Positions 58,467 to 64,000 of a stretch of 64,000 nt of DNA are shown one piece after another. This DNA comes from Algoriphagus aquaeductus (GTDB lineage: Bacteria > Bacteroidota > Bacteroidia > Cytophagales > Cyclobacteriaceae): NCBI RefSeq assembly GCF_003253485.1, contig NZ_QKTX01000004.1, forward strand, positions 310,001 through 374,000, given 5' to 3'. The stretch's first letter is position 1. Each line of letters starts with the position of its first letter. A program made the translations under genes and the position numbers. The notes under the pieces are model-generated. The model saw only the letters and a program-made list of their open reading frames with translations, was not told the origin of the DNA and ran no database searches.

Positions 58467-59570
58467 TTATCCCAACGCCTGATTCATGTCTTTCAGCAAA
58501 TCATCGGTATGCTCTAAGCCGACGGACACTCTGAGGAGATTTTGAGGAGTTTTGGTATCAGGACCCTCCACGGCAGCACGACGTTCGATAAGACTTTCGA
58601 CTCCCCCCAAGCTTGTGGCATTGGCAAAAAGATGGAGCTTTGAAACCACTTTTTCCGCGGTTGAAGCATCACCTTTCACTGTAAACGAAACAATTCCTCC
58701 AAAACCACTCATTTGTCCAGCGGCAATCTGATGTCCGGGATGAGATTTTAACCCCGGGTAATAGACCCTTTCGACCCGCGGGTGACTTAGTAAAAACTCC
58801 GCCAAAATCATGGCGTGCTCGGCATGTCCTTTCATCCGATAGGCAAGGGTTCGGATACTTCGGGTGAGGAGGTAGCAATCCAAAGGAGCCGGCACTGCTC
58901 CCCCGACTTTTTGTACGGTCCGTACTTTTTCCCAAAAAGCATCCCTTTTCTTCGTCACCAAGGCTCCTCCCAAAATATCCGAATGACCTCCAAAATACTT
59001 GGTACTGCTGTGCATCACGATATCCGCACCGAGCAAAATTGGATTTTGGAAAACCGGCGTGGCAAATGTATTATCACAGACCAGTATTGCTTGCTGTGCT
59101 TTTGCCAAGGCGGAGATAGCCCTGATGTCGGTGACCTTCAATAGCGGGTTGGACGGAGTCTCCACCCAAATAAGGCGCGTATTAGGTCTAATGGCGCTTT
59201 TTACCTTTTCCAAATCACTCATATCGACAAAACTGACCTCATGGATTCCTTTGAACAGAATCGTCATAGAATTGTGAAGCCCGTGATACATATCATCGGG
59301 GGCAACGATATGCGAACCCGGCTCCAAAGCTTGAAAAACGGCGGTTCCGGCCGCATTCCCTGAGGAAAAAGCTGCCGCATCCTCCCCTTTCTCCAAGACG
59401 GAAATCAATTCCTCCAGGGCCATTCGATTGGGATTATTGGCTCGGGTGTATAGGACACCACCCTCATTTCCATGCTCAAAAGTGGTACTTAAGGTGATTG
59501 GCTGGACGACAGGCTTATTTTTATCCGTAATGAGGTTGCCTTTATGGATGGCAAGGGTTTCGAATTTCAT
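58467..59570 (-). CDS. Trans-sulfuration PLP enzyme (cystathionine gamma-synthase/lyase family)
   Basis: 367 residues from ATG 59570 (MKFETLAIHKGN); the 54-bp in-frame upstream extension is hydrophobic and atypical. Cys/Met metabolism PLP-dependent family: YTRANNPNRMALEELISVLE, AAAFSSGNAAGTAVF, DDMYHGLHNSM, WVETPSNPLLKVTDI, DNTFATPVFQNPILLGADIVMHSSTKYFGGHSD with the PLP Lys, and the C-terminal SLGGVESLIERRAAVEG. Gamma-synthase, gamma-lyase and methionine gamma-lyase cannot be told apart by eye; catalytic Tyr positions look normal, with M in the usual M-x-H-x-S-T-K context. Monocistronic. Confidence 0.9.
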   Translation of the reverse strand: MKFETLAIHKGNLITDKNKPVVQPITLSTTFEHGNEGGVLYTRANNPNRMALEELISVLEKGEDAAAFSSGNAAGTAVFQALEPGSHIVAPDDMYHGLHNSMTILFKGIHEVSFVDMSDLEKVKSAIRPNTRLIWVETPSNPLLKVTDIRAISALAKAQQAILVCDNTFATPVFQNPILLGADIVMHSSTKYFGGHSDILGGALVTKKRDAFWEKVRTVQKVGGAVPAPLDCYLLTRSIRTLAYRMKGHAEHAMILAEFLLSHPRVERVYYPGLKSHPGHQIAAGQMSGFGGIVSFTVKGDASTAEKVVSKLHLFANATSLGGVESLIERRAAVEGPDTKTPQNLLRVSVGLEHTDDLLKDMNQALG

Positions 59571-59642
59571 TTTGGTGAGAATTTGGATGAAAGTAACAAG
59601 GATTGGCAGGAAAATGAAGGTCAATGCCCAAAAAGCTGGGAC

Positions 59643-59669
59643 AAAAAAGCCCGGCGTTGGAGCCAGGCT
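59643..59669 (-). terminator. Terminator of the DUF4293 gene
   Basis: Minus-strand AGCCTGGC/GCCGGGCT stem with a 6-nt loop followed by TTTTTG, immediately after the stop. Confidence 0.8.
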
Positions 59670-59676
59670 GATTTTT

Positions 59677-60153
59677 TTATCTGATCCGATCCACGGATCG
59701 GACCAGTGCTTCGTCCTTTTTGATAAATCGATTAGCCAGCATATTCATGACCATAGCTACCAAGATCGACCAAAAACCAACCTCATAGCTTCCTCCGTCT
59801 TGGGCTTGAATGCTGGAATTGATCCCGTTGGTCGTCAGAAAAGTCGCTGCCACCAAGGAAACCATCACCAACGAATTGATCATATTGAGAAGCATCTGTC
59901 TGGAACGAGTACGGTACTGGAAAATGGAAATCATGGCAAGTAGTCCTGCAAATGCAGCCAATGCGCCTAAATACCATTTGGAAGAAGTTTGGATTGCATC
60001 TCCGTTTGCATCAAAGTTGGTAAGGGTAAATACCGTAAGATTCCAGGTATCGCCGGATGTGCCTCCACTTTGGTTCCAAAGCTGAGTACCGATGGTCACC
60101 CCCATAGCCACGGCTACGAAGAAAAGAAATATGGTCTGAATTCGCTGAATCAT
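59677..60153 (-). CDS. DUF4293 membrane protein
   Basis: 158 residues with four hydrophobic helices: IQTIFLFFVAVAMGVTIGTQLW, WYLGALAAFAGLLAMISIFQY, LLNMINSLVMVSLVAATFL and FWSILVAMVMNMLANRFI, ending KKDEALVRSVDRIR. The opening MIQRIQTIFLFFVA and the end match DUF4293, a family found only in Bacteroidota. Inner-membrane, function unknown. Divergent from truA. Confidence 0.88.
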   Translation of the reverse strand: MIQRIQTIFLFFVAVAMGVTIGTQLWNQSGGTSGDTWNLTVFTLTNFDANGDAIQTSSKWYLGALAAFAGLLAMISIFQYRTRSRQMLLNMINSLVMVSLVAATFLTTNGINSSIQAQDGGSYEVGFWSILVAMVMNMLANRFIKKDEALVRSVDRIR

Positions 60154-60215
60154 GATGGTTTAAATTTTGGGCAAAGAAAAAGCCTTCACTCCGGAATATC
60201 AAGAAAACAAAACTC

Positions 60216-60247
60216 TTCGGGGGAATTGATAGGGAATAGTATCTTTG
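60216..60247 (+). promoter_or_regulatory. Predicted truA promoter (TTC / TATCTTTG)
   Basis: TATCTTTG at 60240-60247 is a perfect -7 element ending 7 bp before the truA ATG; a weak TTC -33 box lies 21 bp upstream. The start would be almost leaderless. Confidence 0.45.
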
Positions 60248-60254
60248 CGCCTGC

Positions 60255-61016
60255 ATGAACGAGACGAAAAATCGGTACTTTCTTCAGTTGAGCTACCACG
60301 GTGGACCCTTCCACGGCTGGCAGATCCAGCAAAATGCCTTTACTGTACAGGAATGCATCGAAAACGCACTCAGCACCTTCTTGAGGAAGCCGATTGCTAT
60401 CATGGGAAGCGGGAGAACTGACACGGGAGTGCATGCCAGCATGCAGGTTTGTCACTTTGATCTCCCGGATATGACTCTGCCCGAAAATTTCCTTAAGGCG
60501 GTGAATGCGATTTTACCGAAAGAAATCGCTATTCATACTATTCGCAAAGTACAGCCTGATGCACATGCAAGATTTGATGCTCTAAAACGATCCTATTTTT
60601 ACCGAATCATCTTTTCCAAAAATCCTTTTCTGGAAGGGATGGCTTGGCAGCTATTCCACCGACCGGATGTAAACCGCATGAATGAAGCGGCCCAATTCCT
60701 CCTTCAATATGAGGATTTCGAATGCTTCAGCAAGGTTCACACCGAGGTCAATCACTTCCGTTGCAAGATATTTGAAGCGCATTGGGAACAAAAAGATGAC
60801 CAATTGTTATTTCATATAACCGCAAATCGCTTTTTGCGTGGGATGGTACGGGCAATTGTAGGAACTTTGATCGAAATCGGATTTGGACATAAACAAATCG
60901 AGGACCTTGAACGAATCATCTTGTCCAAGGACCGGACCCAAGCAGGAAAAGCAGCCCCTGCCAAGGGACTGTTTTTGAGTCAGATCACCTATCCAACCAA
61001 CATTTATCTAGACTAA
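60255..61016 (+). CDS. truA: tRNA pseudouridine(38-40) synthase
   Basis: 253 residues. Converts U38-U40 of the tRNA anticodon stem to pseudouridine. FLQLSYHGGPFHGWQIQQNAFTVQECIENAL opens the fold; GSGRTDTGVHASMQVCHFD contains the catalytic Asp; FSKVHTEVNHFRCKIFEAHWEQKDDQLLFHITANRFLRGMVRAIVGTLIEIG is the conserved C-terminal part. A-G-K-A-A-P-A-K-G-L near the end is typical. The next gene starts 7 bp downstream, so it is probably cotranscribed with the ABC exporter. Confidence 0.96.
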   Translation: MNETKNRYFLQLSYHGGPFHGWQIQQNAFTVQECIENALSTFLRKPIAIMGSGRTDTGVHASMQVCHFDLPDMTLPENFLKAVNAILPKEIAIHTIRKVQPDAHARFDALKRSYFYRIIFSKNPFLEGMAWQLFHRPDVNRMNEAAQFLLQYEDFECFSKVHTEVNHFRCKIFEAHWEQKDDQLLFHITANRFLRGMVRAIVGTLIEIGFGHKQIEDLERIILSKDRTQAGKAAPAKGLFLSQITYPTNIYLD

Positions 61017-61023
61017 ACAGGCA

Positions 61024-62796
61024 TTGAGCTTAGAAAAAGAAAAAGAGTCCTCCGGGGAAATCATAGACATGAAAGTCTTGAGACAGCTTTACACTTTTGT
61101 AAAGCCCTATCAGACTCAATTTTATTTTCTGGTATTCCTGACCATTGCATTGGCAATATTGGCCCCGACCCGGCCATACTACATCCAGGTAGCCATTGAT
61201 GACTTTGTGGCAGTGGGAGATGTTGCCGGTTTGGTTCGCATCATCTACATTTTGGTCGGCCTCATGGTGGTGCAGGCTGTAGCCCAATGGGCTCACACTT
61301 ACTATTCGGGATGGATCGGACAGGTAATCATCAAGGACATCCGTACCAGACTATACAAACATCTGCTAAAGCTCAGACTGAAATTTTTTGACAATACTCC
61401 GATCGGAAGACTGGTCACCCGAAATGTATCTGATATCGAGACCCTGGCAGATGTATTCAGCGAAGGTTTGGCAGCGATCATTGGTGATTTGCTTCAGATC
61501 ATCACGATCTTGGGAGTGATGTTTTACATCGACTGGAAACTGACTTTGGTCAGTTTAAGTACCCTCCCGTTATTGATCATTTCCACGTATGTATTCAAGG
61601 AAAAAATCAAAGTCACCTTCAATGACGTCCGAAATGCGGTTTCCAACCTGAACTCGTTTCTGCAGGAGCATATCACCGGAATGAACATCGTACAGATATT
61701 CAACAGGGAAAAGCGGGAATATGAGAAATTCAAAGAAATTAATCGAGAGCATCGTGCTGCCCATATTCGATCTGTCCTTTATTACTCCGTGTATTTTCCA
61801 GTAGCAGAAATCATCCAGGCCATCGGTATCGGATTGGTCGTATGGTATGGGGCTGTTGGCGTGCTGGGATTGGAGCTACAGATTGGAGTGTTGATTTCAT
61901 TCATCATGTATCTTCAGCTGTTTTTCCGACCTATCCGGATGATCGCTGACCGCTTCAATACCCTTCAAATGGGGGTAGTTAGTTCCTCACGGATTTTCAA
62001 ACTCCTCGCCTCCACCGAGCAAATTGCCAATGAAGGCAGCTTCAAGCCTGAAAAAATCCAGGGTAATTTACGCCTGGAGCATGCTTGGTTTGCTTACAAT
62101 GACGAGGAATACGTTCTCAAAGACATCAGTTTTGAAGTCAAAAAAGGCCAGACGATAGCTCTGGTAGGAGCAACCGGCGCAGGAAAATCCTCCATTATCA
62201 ATTTGATTTCGAGATTTTACGAAATCAATAAGGGGCATATTTATGTGGATGGGACAGAGATTCGAGAATATGAACTGGGAACTTTAAGGAAGCATATTGG
62301 AGTCGTTCTTCAGGATGTGTTTCTATTTTCCAACAGCATTTATCACAACATCACTTTGGGTAATCCCACAATTACCAAAGAGCAAGTGATGGAAGCAGCC
62401 GAACTGGTGGGGGCATGGAAATTTATTGAAAGGCTTCCTGGTGGCCTAGATTACAATGTGATGGAGCGTGGATCTACACTTTCTGTCGGTCAGCGTCAAC
62501 TGATCTCTTTCGTCAGAGCAATGGTATACAACCCGGAGATTTTGATTTTGGACGAAGCGACCTCTTCTGTGGATACCGAGACTGAGGAATTGATACAAGA
62601 ATCTATTGAAAAAATGATGAAAGGCAGGACCTCCATCGTAATCGCCCACCGGCTCTCCACCATTCAAAAAGCTGATCAAATCTTAGTCCTACACAAAGGA
62701 GAAATCGTAGAAACTGGCACCCACGAATCGCTGTTGGAGAAAGGCGGATACTATACCCAGTTGCACCAAATGCAACTCAAAACGATGGCTATCTAA
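61024..62796 (+). CDS. ABC transporter, fused membrane and ATPase domains (half-exporter)
   Basis: 590 residues if read from TTG 61024 (TTGAGCTTAG); an ATG at 61069 would give 575 residues starting MKVLRQLYTFVKPYQTQF and is a fair alternative. Type I exporter: six membrane helices in residues 30-320, then the ATPase with Walker A GATGAGKSS, Q-loop GVVLQDVFLFSNSIYHNITLG, signature TLSVGQRQL, Walker B ILILDEATSSVDTETE and switch IAHRLSTI. Works as homodimer or with a partner encoded elsewhere. Many relatives in Bacteroidota have unknown cargo (lipid or drug). Follows truA by 7 bp. Confidence 0.93.
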   Translation: MSLEKEKESSGEIIDMKVLRQLYTFVKPYQTQFYFLVFLTIALAILAPTRPYYIQVAIDDFVAVGDVAGLVRIIYILVGLMVVQAVAQWAHTYYSGWIGQVIIKDIRTRLYKHLLKLRLKFFDNTPIGRLVTRNVSDIETLADVFSEGLAAIIGDLLQIITILGVMFYIDWKLTLVSLSTLPLLIISTYVFKEKIKVTFNDVRNAVSNLNSFLQEHITGMNIVQIFNREKREYEKFKEINREHRAAHIRSVLYYSVYFPVAEIIQAIGIGLVVWYGAVGVLGLELQIGVLISFIMYLQLFFRPIRMIADRFNTLQMGVVSSSRIFKLLASTEQIANEGSFKPEKIQGNLRLEHAWFAYNDEEYVLKDISFEVKKGQTIALVGATGAGKSSIINLISRFYEINKGHIYVDGTEIREYELGTLRKHIGVVLQDVFLFSNSIYHNITLGNPTITKEQVMEAAELVGAWKFIERLPGGLDYNVMERGSTLSVGQRQLISFVRAMVYNPEILILDEATSSVDTETEELIQESIEKMMKGRTSIVIAHRLSTIQKADQILVLHKGEIVETGTHESLLEKGGYYTQLHQMQLKTMAI

Positions 62797-62819
62797 TTTC
62801 TATACCTAAACCAACTTGT

Positions 62820-63410
62820 ATGAAACTCAAAATTCTTCTCGTACTACTCGTTCTTCCTATTTTGGGATTTGCTCAGGAAAGAGGTGCTGGAATCCGACTG
62901 GGAGAACCATTTTCCTTGACTTACAAAGATTTTATCGAGGACTACCTTTCCTTTGAAGTGATGGTAGGTTCAGGGAGCACCAATGGACTGGAGTATTACA
63001 AAAGATCCTTTGAAAACAACCTCCCTTCTTCCAATGCTTTTTATTTAAACCACTCGGCTTCCAGAGGAATTGCACTCAACTTCAGAATGGCACTGCATGA
63101 GGACATCACCGATATGTTCGAAATCACTGAAGGATACTTATTGGGCTATGCCGGTGTTGGAGCCCAACTGCGAACCACCAATGTGAATTACGCTTATTTC
63201 CAGCAAAACAATCCAGGCACTCCGGCACAACCAACTCAAACTATAAGACGGACCAATGTGGATTTTGGCCCGGAGGCTTTTGTAGGAGCTGAATATTACT
63301 TTGACGAAGCACCCATCAGCGTTTTTGCCGAGGTCGGAATGTTTTTGGAACTGATCGATAGGATCAATTTCAAAGGCCAAGGGGGTATTGGTGTCCGATA
63401 TTTATTTTAA
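62820..63410 (+). CDS. Putative outer-membrane beta-barrel protein
   Basis: 196 residues with signal peptide MKLKILLVLLVLPILGFA cut before QERGA. The mature part has alternating strands (FEVMVGSGSTNGLEYYKRSF, GIALNFRMALHEDIT, LGYAGVGAQLRTTNVNYAYFQ, FVGAEYYFDEAPISVFAEVGMFLELI) and ends GIGVRYLF with terminal Phe. Family unrecognised. It begins 23 bp after the ABC exporter, ends 2 bp before the next small gene, and may be part of one transcript from truA onward. Confidence 0.75.
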   Translation: MKLKILLVLLVLPILGFAQERGAGIRLGEPFSLTYKDFIEDYLSFEVMVGSGSTNGLEYYKRSFENNLPSSNAFYLNHSASRGIALNFRMALHEDITDMFEITEGYLLGYAGVGAQLRTTNVNYAYFQQNNPGTPAQPTQTIRRTNVDFGPEAFVGAEYYFDEAPISVFAEVGMFLELIDRINFKGQGGIGVRYLF

Positions 63411-63412
63411 AA

Positions 63413-63925
63413 ATGAGAAAACCGGGTATAATCGGAGTGGCAATCGCCATTCTATTTGGAGTGGGGTATTACTTTTTCAATCAATTGGGAGGGAATAATC
63501 CGATTGAAATTTCACTCATCGAAGAAAATCCGGAGACCTTATCAGGTAAAACCTTTAGAGGAACCCCGCAAGACAAGAAGCTCGAGCAAATTTTCAGAGC
63601 TATAGAAACCCAACAGTCTCTTCATCCCGGGTCAAAAATACATACCATTTACTTCATCGAACCGGCAGGAAAATTGGATACGATGGAGGTATTTGTGGGA
63701 CTTAATCTTCCTTTTGCTTTAGGAGATTTGGAGTCAAAATCTTTTGCCGAAAGCCGCTATCTATTGGCAAAAGTAAAAGCCAATAAATGGGTGATGCCCG
63801 GTCCAAATAAGGTGAAATCTGAACTGGAGAACTATGCCCAAATGAAAAATCTGACCTTAAGTGGGACTTTTATTGATAAGATCATCGGAGAATCCGAGGT
63901 GCACGTAATCGCACCGATAAAATAG
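63413..63925 (+). CDS. Membrane-anchored protein, tentatively GyrI-like
   Basis: 170 residues. An N-terminal helix (MRKPGIIGVAIAILFGVGYYFFNQLGG) looks like an uncleaved anchor. The remainder, with KIHTIYFIEPAGKLDTMEVFVGLNLPF and AESRYLLAKVKANKWVMPGPNKVKSELENYAQMKNLTLSGTFIDKIIGESEVHVIAPIK, has the spacing of a GyrI/effector-binding fold, but the resemblance is weak and I would not rely on it. Follows the barrel gene by 2 bp. Function unknown. Confidence 0.6.
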   Translation: MRKPGIIGVAIAILFGVGYYFFNQLGGNNPIEISLIEENPETLSGKTFRGTPQDKKLEQIFRAIETQQSLHPGSKIHTIYFIEPAGKLDTMEVFVGLNLPFALGDLESKSFAESRYLLAKVKANKWVMPGPNKVKSELENYAQMKNLTLSGTFIDKIIGESEVHVIAPIK

Positions 63926-63946
63926 CTTTATTTTTCTTCAAACCTT

Positions 63947-63960
63947 GGCACGATCCATGC
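63947..63960 (+). promoter_or_regulatory. Sigma-54-like -24/-12 promoter
   Basis: TTGGCACGATCCATGC: GG at 63947-63948 and GC at 63959-63960 are exactly 10 bp apart, and TGGCACG is the consensus -24 block; the -12 block is ATGC instead of TTGC. It lies 28 bp before an ATG at 63989, suiting a short leader. Confidence 0.6.
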
Positions 63961-63988
63961 CGTGGAAAGCTCATAAACTAACTCAACT

Positions 63989-64000
63989 ATGAAAAAAATA
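63989..64000 (+). CDS. Start of a gene cut by the window end
   Basis: ATGAAAAAAATA encodes M-K-K-I, the usual start of a Bacteroidota exported protein, and it runs off the window. Its placement after a sigma-54-like promoter and the gap following the preceding stop supports a real start. Nothing can be said about the product. Confidence 0.45.

Overview
The window is a chromosomal segment of a member of the Bacteroidota, most like Cytophagia/Cyclobacteriaceae (Algoriphagus-type). This rests on the many family-restricted proteins (DUF4293, DUF6340, DUF2721, carboxypeptidase-regulatory-like domain, PorT-type beta-barrels, Asp-box repeat protein, TonB-dependent receptor), on recurrent TAnnTTTG -7 promoter elements, on missing Shine-Dalgarno sequences, and on frequent TTG/GTG starts. 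The genus is inference. Most of the sequence is ordinary, densely packed core genome; no prophage, integrative element or CRISPR array was seen.

Layout. 0-12 kb is mainly minus strand: pgk; a TPR lipoprotein with a Sua5-type tRNA-modification enzyme; a tight five-gene run (enoyl-CoA hydratase, RecQ helicase, unknown protein, NUDIX, thioesterase); ComEC; a beta-barrel; GNAT and PhoH. 12-15 kb holds a SAM hydroxide adenosyltransferase, a monooxygenase-like protein, a tRNA-Leu/GIY-YIG locus and a DUF4143 ATPase bracketed by identical palindromes. 15-22 kb has a Na+ symporter with myo-inositol oxygenase, then an FtsX-type ABC exporter (YbbA/YbbP) divergent from a TesA-like esterase, an arrangement also known from E. 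coli. 22-31 kb carries a GMC oxidoreductase with its gluconate-dehydrogenase-3-like partner, several lipoproteins and an Asp-box protein. 31-40 kb has a beta-barrel, a response regulator, an interrupted NSS transporter and an eight-gene minus-strand run (GlmU-like, holB, retropepsin-like protease, rimK, hemC, cyclophilin, RmlD-like, NSS). 40-49 kb: rpmE2, ArsR regulator, YjjG phosphatase, pruA, a REP-associated transposase between palindromes, fabG, lpdA and an ECF sigma/anti-sigma pair. 49-64 kb: GDPD, threonine aldolase, an antitoxin-like orphan, rarA, a tRNA-Val/GIY-YIG locus, TonB receptor, M1 peptidase, a trans-sulfuration enzyme, truA, an ABC exporter and two small envelope proteins; a sigma-54-like promoter precedes a gene cut by the window end.

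The most unusual material is intergenic. Two unrelated tRNA loci (Leu at 13.2-13.8 kb, Val at 53.4-54.1 kb) share one design: intact tRNA, terminator, small GIY-YIG nuclease gene, degenerate tRNA copy, second related terminator. The degenerate copies carry short palindromes in positions that are hairpins in the tRNA. Several other dispersed palindrome families occur, one of them on both sides of a REP-associated tyrosine transposase. Together these suggest small mobile or nuclease-associated elements that use tRNA genes and hairpins as targets; mobility itself is not shown by the sequence.
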